Positions 8,007-17,527 are shown, numbered from the stretch's first letter. The stretch is 49,151 nt of DNA from an uncultured Bacteroidales bacterium (GCA_900319375.1 ONOI01000005.1:1-49151); one strand, 5' to 3'. A program made the numbers and translations. Notes: generated by a model from the letters alone, not told the origin.

Positions 8007-11000
8007 ATGAAAAAAGCAATTAAGCTTCTTGTGGTGTCTTTGGCATCACTCTTTCTGGCTGCGCCTGTCTTCGCACAGGTCACAACCTCCTCAATGAGCG
8101 GTAAAATTACGGATGACCTCGGCCCAGTTGTCGGTGCCGCTGTCGTCGCCGTCCATCAACCTACAGGATCGGAGTTCTACGCAATTACCGACCCGAACGG
8201 CCGTTATGTGATCAACAGCATCACCGCCGGTGGCCCTTATAAGGTTACAGTATCTTGCCTGGGTTACCACGACTTCGTTTTTACTGGAATTGAAGTCGCC
8301 CTTTCAGATAACGCCGTCCTGAATGCCAAACTCGTAGAAGAGTCAATGACGCTGGAGGGCGTTGTTGTTACTGCAGATGGCAGGACTTCCAACATGAGTA
8401 CCGATCGCTCTGGCGCCCTTACTTCGCTCAGCAGCAAGCAGATCATGTCGGTCCCTACCGTCAGCAGGAGCATGAACGACCTTCTCAAGCAGACTCCTCA
8501 GGCCTTCGTCAGCGGTACCAAGACTTACATCGGTGGCGGTTCCTACCGCGACTCCTATGTAACAGTAGACGGTGCTGCAATGAACAATGCCTTCGGTATC
8601 GGCAGTAACCTCCCTGCAGGAGGAAGCCCGGTTTCCCTGGATGCTCTCGATCAGGTCGCTATCGCTATCACCCCGTTTGACGTACGTCAGAGCGGCTTTA
8701 CCGGCGGCGGTATCAACGCTACTACCAAGTCCGGTACAAACGAGTTCTACGCAACTGTCTACGGCTCTTTCCGCAACCAGGATATGCAGGGCTACAAAGT
8801 AGCTGACTTCGAGCCCCTTACCAAGACCGACAGCCGTTACCTTATGTACGGCGCATCCGTCGGCGGCCCTATTATTAAGGACAAGCTGTTCTTCTTCTTC
8901 AATGTCGAGGCAGACAACAGCATCACTCCCGGTCCTACCCGCAGGCTCTCTCAGCGTGAGCTCAATGGCGCAGGACAGCTCGTGGATGTAGACGGAAAGG
9001 CATACACTACCGGCAACGACGGTATCTGCTATCCTTCCGAGATAGTGATGGGTGCTATCCAGAAGTATCTGCGCGACGAGTATAGCTACGATCCCGGTCT
9101 TACCGGAGGCTACAATACCGAGATTCCTTCTCTTAAGATTCTCGCCCGTGTAGACTGGAACATCAACAAGAACCACAAACTCAATATCCGTTACAACATG
9201 GTCAACAGCAAGTACGCTTCCGCGCCTTCGACTTCGACCACCGGATTTGCAAATTCTGGTTTCTCTACCAGCAGCTGTACTTCGATGTACGCCTGCTACT
9301 TCCAGAATGCACGCTACTATCAGGAGCAGAACTTCCGCTCGATAGCAGGTGAGCTCAACTCCCGCTTCCTCGACGGTAAGCTCAACAACGTTCTCCGTGC
9401 TACTTACTCACATCAGTATGAGCCCCGTTCGGTTGAAGGCGGTTACTTCCCGTTCGTAGACCTCGTAGTCAAAGATGTCAACGGAGACGGCAAGGACCAC
9501 ATCTACACTACCTTCGGTTATGAGGCCTTCTCCTACGGAAACCTCCGCGACGTTACTACCCTCGTAGTTACAGATGAGCTTTCCTACACCCTCGGCGCCA
9601 TGACCCTGCTCGCAGGTGTTCAGTATGAGGCCGATGAGACTAAGAACGGCTTCCAGAGAATGGGCGCAGGCGCATACGTATTCGAGTTTGCAAACGAGCA
9701 GGCTATCTACGATGCGATCCAGGCCAAGACTCTGTTCGATAACCCTTCGCAGTTTGCTATTACCCACGGTAACAACGCTACTTTTGCACAGGAGTTCCCT
9801 CACTTCAACTTCGGTCAGCTTTCCTTCTATCTCCAGGACAACTGGAATATCAGCGATAATTTCAAGGTTACTGCCGGCGTACGTTTCGAGCTCCCGAACT
9901 ATCCTTCACTTGACTTCAACCGCAACGAAAGGGTAGAGCAGGCAACATTCGCACCTACCGCCTCCAATGAGTCTGGAAAGTATACGACAGTCGATATGCC
10001 TAAGACCCAGCTGTCCGTCTCTCCTCGTATCGGTTTCAACTGGGATGTTCTCGGAGACCGTAAGCTCGTCGTCCGCGGCGGTACCGGTATCTTCGTGGGC
10101 CGTATCCCGTTCGTTTGGATCGTCGGTCAGTCCGGTGACGCAGGTGTTCTCCAGACCACGGTTACCCGTCAGGGAACCTCGGCTGCAGACGCTATCCCCA
10201 CCATCAGCAACGACCGTGGCAAGATTCTCAGTCAGCTCTATCCTGACGGATTCAGCGCAGTTGCTGCAGGACAGAATCTTTCCAGCATCACTCTCCTCGA
10301 TAAGAACCTCAAGAACCCTACCGTCTGGAAGAGCTCCCTCGCTATCGACGCAGTTCTCCCCGGAGATGTCAAGGCTTCCCTCGAAGGTGTGTATAAGAAG
10401 GATATGGAGGTCGTAACCCTTACTGACATCGGTCTTAAGGCTCCTACCCGCGTTATCAGCGTTCCCGGCATCGCGGCCCGTCCTTACTATGAAGGCTTCT
10501 ACGACGGCCAGATCCAGCACGCATACCTTATCAACAATCCCGACACTAAGCTTGGTTCTTACTACTCGGTAACCGCCAAGTTGGAGAAGGACTTCAGCTT
10601 CGGTCTCAGCGCCAAGGCTTCCTATACCTACTCCCACAGCAAGGTCATCAACGACGGTGTCGGCGACCAGCCCGGTTCCGCATGGAAGGCCTTCATCACC
10701 CAGTACGGTACCAACAACCCCGAGCTTGGTTATGCAAGCTATGTAATGCCTCACCGCGTAATCGGTACTCTTACTTACACTAAGGACTACGCTAAGTACT
10801 TCGGTTCTCAGATCGCTGTTTCATACTACGGGGGCCCGACTATGCGCGGCAGCGTTGACTATGTCAAAAACGTCTACGGAGACGGAGCCTACAACTACTC
10901 CCTGATCGATATCCCTACCCTTGCAAACCTTCAGGATGAAAGCGGTAACTGGGGCGCAGGAGACTGGACCTTCAAGGATTTCAAAGATGGCGAAACAGTC

Positions 11001-11450
11001 ACCTATTCCGGCGCAGATCAGGCAAAGGACCTCTGGGACTACATCCAGAAAGACAAGTACCTCAGGACCCACACCGGAAAGATTGCAGAGCGCAACTCTC
11101 TCGTAGGACCTTGGGTGAACAGGATCGACCTCAAGTTCAACCAGAACTTCTACTTCTACACAGGATCCAACCAGCATCGTCACACCGTCCAGATCGGTGT
11201 CGACGTACTGAATGTCGCAAACCTCCTCAATCCTCATTGGGGCAATGCCTGGACAGTCAACGCAGGCGACGGTTACGGTAATGCGATTCCTATCGACCTC
11301 ACTAACGCAAAAGCCGTCTATACTGCAGGTGCAAATCCTGTCTTCCAGTTCCAGAAGAACGGATCAGAGAAGCTGACAGACATCTTCTCCATCTACAACA
11401 GTACTTCTTCAACATGGCAGATGATTATCAGTGCTAGATATATCTTCTAA
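8007..11450 (+). CDS. Oar-like TonB-dependent outer-membrane receptor
   Basis: An outer-membrane beta-barrel transporter of 1147 residues energised by TonB-ExbBD. The ATG at 8007 (or 8001, two codons earlier) gives a clean signal peptide ending APVFAQ. It is followed by a carboxypeptidase-regulatory-like domain (~25-115), a plug domain (~120-265, with TVDGAAMNNAFG and GFTGGGINATTKSGTNEF typical of the Oar/OmpA-like receptor class), and a long barrel ending in the aromatic ISARYIF that the BAM machine recognises. No SusD gene follows. Instead a 1260-residue surface lipoprotein begins 25 bp downstream with no terminator between, so this pair probably works together. Codon use is strongly biased to C-ending and G-ending codons, consistent with high expression. 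The ligand is not identifiable from the sequence. Confidence 0.88.
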   Translation: MKKAIKLLVVSLASLFLAAPVFAQVTTSSMSGKITDDLGPVVGAAVVAVHQPTGSEFYAITDPNGRYVINSITAGGPYKVTVSCLGYHDFVFTGIEVALSDNAVLNAKLVEESMTLEGVVVTADGRTSNMSTDRSGALTSLSSKQIMSVPTVSRSMNDLLKQTPQAFVSGTKTYIGGGSYRDSYVTVDGAAMNNAFGIGSNLPAGGSPVSLDALDQVAIAITPFDVRQSGFTGGGINATTKSGTNEFYATVYGSFRNQDMQGYKVADFEPLTKTDSRYLMYGASVGGPIIKDKLFFFFNVEADNSITPGPTRRLSQRELNGAGQLVDVDGKAYTTGNDGICYPSEIVMGAIQKYLRDEYSYDPGLTGGYNTEIPSLKILARVDWNINKNHKLNIRYNMVNSKYASAPSTSTTGFANSGFSTSSCTSMYACYFQNARYYQEQNFRSIAGELNSRFLDGKLNNVLRATYSHQYEPRSVEGGYFPFVDLVVKDVNGDGKDHIYTTFGYEAFSYGNLRDVTTLVVTDELSYTLGAMTLLAGVQYEADETKNGFQRMGAGAYVFEFANEQAIYDAIQAKTLFDNPSQFAITHGNNATFAQEFPHFNFGQLSFYLQDNWNISDNFKVTAGVRFELPNYPSLDFNRNERVEQATFAPTASNESGKYTTVDMPKTQLSVSPRIGFNWDVLGDRKLVVRGGTGIFVGRIPFVWIVGQSGDAGVLQTTVTRQGTSAADAIPTISNDRGKILSQLYPDGFSAVAAGQNLSSITLLDKNLKNPTVWKSSLAIDAVLPGDVKASLEGVYKKDMEVVTLTDIGLKAPTRVISVPGIAARPYYEGFYDGQIQHAYLINNPDTKLGSYYSVTAKLEKDFSFGLSAKASYTYSHSKVINDGVGDQPGSAWKAFITQYGTNNPELGYASYVMPHRVIGTLTYTKDYAKYFGSQIAVSYYGGPTMRGSVDYVKNVYGDGAYNYSLIDIPTLANLQDESGNWGAGDWTFKDFKDGETVTYSGADQAKDLWDYIQKDKYLRTHTGKIAERNSLVGPWVNRIDLKFNQNFYFYTGSNQHRHTVQIGVDVLNVANLLNPHWGNAWTVNAGDGYGNAIPIDLTNAKAVYTAGANPVFQFQKNGSEKLTDIFSIYNSTSSTWQMIISARYIF

Positions 11451-11475
11451 TATTATTAACCCATAATCAAACACA

Positions 11476-14400
11476 ATGAAAAGATTTCTTAAATTCTTTG
11501 TGGCAATCGTAGCCTCTGCTATGACTCTCTTCTCCTGCGAAGACAAAGAGCTCGAGCAGATCCTGGCTCAGATTGCATTCGACAAAGCCAGTTATGAGAT
11601 TGGAGCCGAAGGCGGACAGCTTACCGTCAAGGTTCTTACTACCGTCGACTGGACCGCAGCTCTGTCGGCTGCTACTTCCCTTGACAACATCGAGGGTATT
11701 ACACTTGCAGCAGACAAGGGTAAGGGAAGCTCCGAGCCCATCGAAATCGTCGTAAACTTCGCTGCGAACGAAGGTTTTGACAGGACTGTCAAGCTCTCTC
11801 TGTCTGGCGGCGGCGTCTCCGGATCCTGCAGCATTACCCAGAAGGGTAGCGCGGTCCGCGAGATGGAGAAGGTGACCGTTGCTCAGTTCCTTGAGAAGGC
11901 AGAAGATGCAAGCATCTACTACGAGCTTAAGGGTATTGTCAAGAGCATCACCAACACCGACTACAGCAACTTCATGATGAAGGACATCGACGGCGATGCC
12001 GAGATCCTTATCTACGGTCTTGCTTACGAATCCGATGTTGCAAACCAGAAGGTTCAGCTTCTCACCAAGGAAGGAATTCAGGAAGGCGATATCATCACCA
12101 TCGCTTCTACCCGCGGATCCTACAACGGAACTCCAGAGGGAATGAATTCCTACTACATCTCCCACGAGAAGAGCGCTACTCCTATGCTCAAGATTGACAA
12201 GGAGACTTATGAGGCATCTGCTTCAGGCGAGGTCTTTGATCTGACCGTCACCTCCAACATTGTCACTTGGACACTCAGCGCAGACGTAGATTGGCTCAGC
12301 TTCGAGCCTGCTACCGGCAATGCATCTACCACCGTTAAGGTCACCGTCGCAGCAGGCGAAGGCGGCACCGGAACTATCACGGCATCTGCCGATGGTCTCG
12401 ATCCCGTTACCTGCGTCGTTACCCGTGCAGACCTTACCGTTCTTACGATCGCCGAATTCCTTACTAAACCGGACGACCCGAACAAGGCTTACCAGATCGG
12501 CGGTATCATCACCGACATCGTGATGGATAAGGACGACGCCACCAAGCCCAATAAGTACGGCAACTTCTACATTAAGGACCGCACTGGAGAGGCTTACATC
12601 TACGGTCTCCTTCCTGAGAAGGGCGGCGCATCCGGCCAGAATGTCATCGCTGAAAAGGGCCTCAAGATTGGCGATTTCGTCAGCCTTGCAGCTCCTAAGA
12701 GCAGCTACAATGACGCTCCTCAGGGAAAGAACGCATGGCTCCTCGCTGCGTACCCTGCAAAGACTCTCACCGAGTTCCTCGCTCTCGAAGACGATGCTAC
12801 CAAGTCGGTATTCTACACCGTCAGCGGTACTGTAACCAGCATCGTTATGGACAAGACCGATGAGACCAAGCCCAACAAGTATGGCAACATCTACATCAAG
12901 GATGCGGACGGTGTTGAGCTCTACATTTACGGTACTCTCGACTGGGAAGGCGCTAAAGCCAACTTCGCGTCTCTTGAACTCAAGGTCGGCGATGTCATCA
13001 CCGGTTATGCCTACAAGAGCTCTTACAACGGAGCCGGCCAGGCAGTCAACCTCCAGCCTGTTCTCATTGAGAGCGGCGAGCCTGTTGTAGAGGATAAGTG
13101 GGATTACACTCCTAGCGCAGAGTATGTCGCTGCTACGAACAACCTCTGGAAGCCTATCTTCGACGGCAACTTCGATTATGTCTTCGGTCAGGTCACCGGC
13201 TATCAGGTCGAGGAAATCACCGAAAGCAAGACCGTTGCGAAGAAAGAGTCCACCTACAAGTTCTCGTTCACAGACGCGACTGAAGGCGAGTGGGGCTGCT
13301 GCAACTTCCTTGCACCTCTCGCAGATCACCCTGTCGCACTCAAGGCCGGCACCAAGTACAACCTCAGCGTTACACTCGGCGCCACCGCTGCCATCAGCAA
13401 GTGCATCTTCTCTCTCCACACCTATAAGGCAGACGCCGACAACCGTGAGGGAGATTGGCTGACTGACCTGTGGGGCGAGATTCCCGCCAACACACCTACA
13501 ACCTTCACTCAGGAGTTCACTCCTTCTGCTGATATCGCGAACATCGCTTGGACCATCATCCCTCAGTTCGGCACCCCTGCCGGAATGAAGTTCTACATCA
13601 AGGACATTTGCATTGTCCCGATCGTTAAGCCTGAGGATCCTGTTTACAAGTTTGAGTGGAGAACCGAGGCAGACACTCTTGTCAATGTTCCTTACAACCA
13701 GGCCGGTGCAGCCCACTGGTATGTTGAGAAGGACGCTGAGGTTGAGTATGTGTTCAAGGTTTACACAGACGACGGAAGCGTTTATACTGAGAACGGCCCT
13801 GGCATCACCATCGAGCCTGCAGCCAACCACGTAGCTATCAACTACGCGGCCAACGAGCTCGCAATACCCAGGAAGTGGATGGTTACCGCTACGACTACCG
13901 CCAATGTAAAGAATCCGGTTCTCACCGCTATCCTTATTCAGGGCGCTTATGAGTACACCGACCTCGCTAAACTCAACGCTGACATCATCGCCGACGGAAC
14001 CAAGAAGGTCGACCGTATCATCAACATCTCCGAGGATGCAAAGCTCTATGTTACCAAGAAGAGCGGTAAGAATGTCTTCGCACAGTCCCGCCACGATTGG
14101 TTCACCGGCGGTGTTCTCTTCTACGGAACCGGCCTCGAGTCTAAGGTTGCCGAGTGTAATACTATCTTCGGAAAGGTTACTGCTACTACTACTTCTTTCA
14201 ACGGAGTTCCTGAGATTACTGCTGTGACTTACAAGGAAGGCGAAGTTACCTTCGGATACGATGGCAACACCTGGCCTTGCGAGAAGGTTACAATCCAGGC
14301 TCTCAAGGACAACTACATGAAGTACGTCAACGTAAAGACCGAGTTCAACAACAACTACAACGGAGTTACCGTTTCCGACGGATTCTCAACTTCAGACCGC

Positions 14401-15258
14401 AACGGTAAGATTTCCGATTCTACCGGCGAAATCGATCTCTACGTTCAGGTTACAGACGGCACTATCACCGGCCACGTTACCGGAACCAAGCTCAACAAGA
14501 TCATCGCTTGGCCTACCTTCTACAAGACCAATCAGCAGATCGGTCTCTGGAGCCAGCCTACCGATGTAAAGAGCATCCCCGGTATCGTTACCGTTGATAA
14601 GACAAAGACCATCGTTCTCGGTGGAGATCCCGTCGAGCTTGGTGCAACCACCAACTCAACAGGCGCTCTCAGCTACAGCACTTCCGATGATAAAGTCGTT
14701 ACTGTTAGCGACGCCGGTCTCCTGACCGCAGTTGCCGCAGGTACCGCTACTATCACCGTCAATGTCGCAGCTGATGGCAAGTATACCGAAGGCGAGGCAA
14801 CCTGCGTTATCACCGTTACTGATGGTGAAGGTGGTGGCGGTGGTGAGGAGGTTGATCCTTATTCCATCGACCTCACTTACAGGCTTGGCTCTAACGCCTA
14901 TGACGACAATGTCGCGACAGTAAATGAAACTGCTGACGTGAAAGTAATCAAGATAGGAACATCTTCCAAGAAGGGTGAATTCACCGTTGTCATTCCTGCC
15001 GGCACCAAGAAGATCACTTATTATGCAGTTGGTTGGTCAGGAAAGAATACTACTCTTGATTTTCAGATTAATGGTGCTTCCGCGGCTCAGCAGGCACTTG
15101 TCGCCAACTCAGGAGCTACAGGAAACTCGCCTTTCACCCTTACGGTGACTGATGCAGATAAGTATGAGATTGTAAATGATTTTGCAGTAGAGACTCCTGT
15201 TGTAGTTACAACAACTACCAACGCCCGTGCTATCCTGTTTGGATTGAAAGCGGAATAG
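11476..15258 (+). CDS. Giant multidomain surface lipoprotein (BACON, OB-fold, jelly-roll, Big_2)
   Basis: A 1260-residue exported lipoprotein: lipobox LFSC followed by acidic EDKE, which in Bacteroidetes favours export to the cell surface. Visible modules in order: BACON (~30-125); OB-fold/DUF5689-like (~130-235); second BACON (~235-320); two more OB-like repeats (~320-430, ~430-535) that both contain an NKYGN(F/I)YIKD segment; a jelly-roll carbohydrate-binding-like module starting DKWDYTPS (~540-712); a BACON/Ig-like part (~715-825); a further region with an OB-like strand pattern (~830-1010); a Big_2 domain (~1035-1115); a Gly-rich linker; and a C-terminal beta domain. No catalytic motif is seen. 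It is likely the substrate-binding partner of the receptor upstream. Binding to nucleic acid (from the OB folds) or to glycan (from the jelly-roll) are both possible. The transcript ends at the hairpin at 15280. Confidence 0.75.
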   Translation: MKRFLKFFVAIVASAMTLFSCEDKELEQILAQIAFDKASYEIGAEGGQLTVKVLTTVDWTAALSAATSLDNIEGITLAADKGKGSSEPIEIVVNFAANEGFDRTVKLSLSGGGVSGSCSITQKGSAVREMEKVTVAQFLEKAEDASIYYELKGIVKSITNTDYSNFMMKDIDGDAEILIYGLAYESDVANQKVQLLTKEGIQEGDIITIASTRGSYNGTPEGMNSYYISHEKSATPMLKIDKETYEASASGEVFDLTVTSNIVTWTLSADVDWLSFEPATGNASTTVKVTVAAGEGGTGTITASADGLDPVTCVVTRADLTVLTIAEFLTKPDDPNKAYQIGGIITDIVMDKDDATKPNKYGNFYIKDRTGEAYIYGLLPEKGGASGQNVIAEKGLKIGDFVSLAAPKSSYNDAPQGKNAWLLAAYPAKTLTEFLALEDDATKSVFYTVSGTVTSIVMDKTDETKPNKYGNIYIKDADGVELYIYGTLDWEGAKANFASLELKVGDVITGYAYKSSYNGAGQAVNLQPVLIESGEPVVEDKWDYTPSAEYVAATNNLWKPIFDGNFDYVFGQVTGYQVEEITESKTVAKKESTYKFSFTDATEGEWGCCNFLAPLADHPVALKAGTKYNLSVTLGATAAISKCIFSLHTYKADADNREGDWLTDLWGEIPANTPTTFTQEFTPSADIANIAWTIIPQFGTPAGMKFYIKDICIVPIVKPEDPVYKFEWRTEADTLVNVPYNQAGAAHWYVEKDAEVEYVFKVYTDDGSVYTENGPGITIEPAANHVAINYAANELAIPRKWMVTATTTANVKNPVLTAILIQGAYEYTDLAKLNADIIADGTKKVDRIINISEDAKLYVTKKSGKNVFAQSRHDWFTGGVLFYGTGLESKVAECNTIFGKVTATTTSFNGVPEITAVTYKEGEVTFGYDGNTWPCEKVTIQALKDNYMKYVNVKTEFNNNYNGVTVSDGFSTSDRNGKISDSTGEIDLYVQVTDGTITGHVTGTKLNKIIAWPTFYKTNQQIGLWSQPTDVKSIPGIVTVDKTKTIVLGGDPVELGATTNSTGALSYSTSDDKVVTVSDAGLLTAVAAGTATITVNVAADGKYTEGEATCVITVTDGEGGGGGEEVDPYSIDLTYRLGSNAYDDNVATVNETADVKVIKIGTSSKKGEFTVVIPAGTKKITYYAVGWSGKNTTLDFQINGASAAQQALVANSGATGNSPFTLTVTDADKYEIVNDFAVETPVVVTTTTNARAILFGLKAE

Positions 15259-15279
15259 TCTCTGAATTACGCTAATGTT

Positions 15280-15312
15280 CAGCCCGACGGTTCGCCGCCG
15301 GGCTGTTTTTTT
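15280..15312 (+). terminator. Intrinsic terminator with UUCG tetraloop
   Basis: CAGCCCG pairs with CGGGCTG, then an A-C mismatch, then CGG with CCG capped by TTCG, followed by seven Ts. This is a very stable intrinsic terminator 20 bp after the giant lipoprotein gene. The same hairpin sequence occurs at 17442. Confidence 0.9.
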
Positions 15313-15340
15313 GTTGGGAACATAAAAATTTCTATCTTTG
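15310..15340 (+). promoter_or_regulatory. Promoter of lipoprotein gene 15382
   Basis: TTTG (15310-15313) and TATCTTTG (15333-15340) are separated by exactly 19 bp, a perfect Bacteroidota promoter. The -33 box is made by the end of the T-run of the preceding terminator. The leader is about 35 nt. Confidence 0.75.
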
Positions 15341-15381
15341 GGATGCTTTAGACACTTAAACAACCACTAATAACCATCACT

Positions 15382-17418
15382 ATGATGAAAAAATTTCTTT
15401 CGTTTATTGCTATTGCGGCAGTAGCTGCAGTCGCATTCATTTCCTGCGAAGAGAAACCGGAAGTCCCCGCGGACATCGCTCTCAAAGGCATTTCCGTTTC
15501 TCCCGCTACTTATTCCCTCGCAGTCGGCGAGACAAAGGCCCTTACAGTAGCCTACGACCCTGAAGACGCAACAATCAAACCCGAAGTCGAGTGGACTTCT
15601 TCCAACCCTGAGGTCGCAACAGTAGACGGTCGCGGTACTGTTACCGGTGTTGCTGCAGGAACTGCGGATATCGTTGCCAAGGCTGGCGAATTTACCGCAA
15701 AGTGTGTTGTCACCGTAGTCGGTGAGCCCGGCCCCGAGCCTGAGGATAAATGGGATTACACTCCTTGCGCAGATTACAGCGCTGCCAGCAACCTCTGGAA
15801 GCCTGTCTTCGACTCCGACGGCGAGAAGTATTTCTACTATTTCTGCAATGGTGCCGACTGGAACGGGACTGATACTGAGACTACCGATGTTCCTTTCCTC
15901 GAGAAGAAGACCTCTACTTACAAACTCACTATCGAGAACGGAACTACTCTTGCCTGGCAGAATCAGATCTTCTTCTTCCCCAATGAAGGACATGAGATCG
16001 CTCTTGATGCTGCAAAGCAGTACAGGATTCAGGTTACCTTCGGCGCGAGCGTGGCTACTCGTGGTTTCATCAAGATGCTGACCTACGGTGAGTCCGGCCC
16101 CAAACACGAGGGCGCTCTTATCCATGAAGTAGGCGACTTCAAGATGAGTCCTGATGCTCCTACTATCATCGATTTCCCTGCCATTTATGGTATTTCCTGC
16201 TCCAACATCAACTTCGTGATGGATTTCGGCGGAGCTCCAGCAGGAACTGTCATCTACATCAAGGACATCATCGTAGCTGAAGACGGCGACGCTCCTCAGG
16301 AGCAGCCCGAGGATAAGTGGGACTACACTCCGAGCGAGGCTTATAAGGCAGCAGCAAACAATCTCTGGAAGCCCATCTTCGACGGAAATTTCGATTACAT
16401 CTATGGTCAGATTACCGACAATAGTATTGTTGACATCACAAACTACGATGCAGTCTACAAGAATGAGTCGACCTATAGGCTCACCTTTGCCAGCGCAACT
16501 TCCGGTGAATGGGGAAACTGCAACTTTCTTTGCCCTCAGGCAGACCACAAAGTCGCTCTAAAAGCCGGTACGAAATACAATCTTTCCGTTACTCTGGGCG
16601 CAACAGCCGCTATCCAGAAGGTGATATTCTCCCTCCACGCAGATGATCCTACGAAGGAGAGTCATGAAGGCGCATGGCTGACTGATCTCTGGGGAGAACT
16701 CCCTGCCGATACTCCGACAACCTTCACTGCAGAATATACCCCTGAGGCAGATATTGAGAATATCTCCTGGACTATCATCCCTCAGTTTGGAACACCCGCA
16801 GGTATGATGTTCTACATCAAGGACATCATCATCGAGGAGGTCGTGAATAACAACGTAGTTCCTGAGTTCTTTGCCGGCACTTACAAGGTCTCCAGCCTTA
16901 AAGTTCTCGGTGGAGTAGGTACTACCGCATTCGTTGAGGTGAAGGACAAGAGCTGGATGTGGAACAGCTCCGTCAACAAGGAGTATGACAACCTCCTCGT
17001 TCTCAGTTCTACAGACAACACTGCCGACTATCAGGCTGGTGAAGACGGCGCTTATTGGGATTATATCCTCGTGGCCGACAAGAACAAGCTTGGAACTGGT
17101 GACATGAATCTCAGCCACAACTTCGGTCAGTTACCCCACGGCGTAGTCCCTTGCAACATCAACACCGAAAACGGTCAGGTTACTTTCAATAACACCCTCA
17201 CAGTTCAGGGCCTTACCGAGGGAACCTATCCTTGGGAAATGACCTGGGCAAGCGCAAAGGGCGACCTCGTCGTTCCTGCCAACTCGATCGCATTCGTGTT
17301 TAACTGCACTGTCAAACCGGACAGCGAGTACACATGGGATGCAGCATGGGCTTACTCAGACTTCGAGCGCTTCGGCCTCAGACCGTTCTACTTTGCTATG
17401 ATCTTTACTAAGCAGTAA
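15382..17418 (+). CDS. Surface lipoprotein with Big_2 and two jelly-roll modules
   Basis: A 678-residue lipoprotein (MM start, lipobox FISC followed by EEKPE, a surface-export type acidic stretch). Residues ~32-115 form a Big_2 (bacterial Ig-like) domain. Two related modules follow, both beginning DKWDYTP: ~122-305 and ~311-487. The second is very close to the module in the giant lipoprotein upstream (13092-13615), including segments such as KAGTKYNLSVTLGATAAI and WTIIPQFGTPAGM. The strand pattern, ending in a YIKDI segment, fits CBM4_9-like jelly-rolls. The last ~190 residues (~488-678) form a separate beta-rich domain I do not recognise. It is transcribed alone, between its own promoter and a terminator. 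It has no catalytic motif and is probably a ligand-binding surface protein. Confidence 0.75.
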   Translation: MMKKFLSFIAIAAVAAVAFISCEEKPEVPADIALKGISVSPATYSLAVGETKALTVAYDPEDATIKPEVEWTSSNPEVATVDGRGTVTGVAAGTADIVAKAGEFTAKCVVTVVGEPGPEPEDKWDYTPCADYSAASNLWKPVFDSDGEKYFYYFCNGADWNGTDTETTDVPFLEKKTSTYKLTIENGTTLAWQNQIFFFPNEGHEIALDAAKQYRIQVTFGASVATRGFIKMLTYGESGPKHEGALIHEVGDFKMSPDAPTIIDFPAIYGISCSNINFVMDFGGAPAGTVIYIKDIIVAEDGDAPQEQPEDKWDYTPSEAYKAAANNLWKPIFDGNFDYIYGQITDNSIVDITNYDAVYKNESTYRLTFASATSGEWGNCNFLCPQADHKVALKAGTKYNLSVTLGATAAIQKVIFSLHADDPTKESHEGAWLTDLWGELPADTPTTFTAEYTPEADIENISWTIIPQFGTPAGMMFYIKDIIIEEVVNNNVVPEFFAGTYKVSSLKVLGGVGTTAFVEVKDKSWMWNSSVNKEYDNLLVLSSTDNTADYQAGEDGAYWDYILVADKNKLGTGDMNLSHNFGQLPHGVVPCNINTENGQVTFNNTLTVQGLTEGTYPWEMTWASAKGDLVVPANSIAFVFNCTVKPDSEYTWDAAWAYSDFERFGLRPFYFAMIFTKQ

Positions 17419-17441
17419 TAATCGCTTAATTACTATTTACA

Positions 17442-17474
17442 CAGCCCGACGGTTCGCCGCCGGGCTGTTTGTTT
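17442..17474 (+). terminator. Intrinsic terminator, copy of the hairpin at 15280
   Basis: The stem halves CAGCCCG and CGGGCTG, the A-C mismatch, the inner CGG/CCG and the TTCG loop are identical to the terminator at 15280. The following tract is TTTGTTT, interrupted by one G, so termination may be less complete here. Confidence 0.85.
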
Positions 17475-17490
17475 ACATCTTGTGGGAAAA

Positions 17491-17505
17491 ATAGGCTAAG
17501 CCTAT
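17491..17505. promoter_or_regulatory. Perfect palindrome, candidate operator
   Basis: ATAGGCTAAGCCTAT is a perfect 7+1+7 dyad. It sits just upstream of, and touching, the -33 position of the promoter with -7 box 17528-17535, which drives the lipoprotein-nuclease run. A dimeric regulator could bind here; no candidate regulator gene is adjacent. Confidence 0.5.
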
Positions 17506-17527
17506 GGCTTAAAAGCGAAATATTTGT

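Noticed and set aside
12223-14094. 623-codon open frame antisense to the giant lipoprotein gene
   Set aside because: It mirrors the sense gene codon by codon; the sense gene avoids TTA, CTA and TCA, which removes antisense stops. No signal, domain or promoter supports it, and the sense frame has clear domains.
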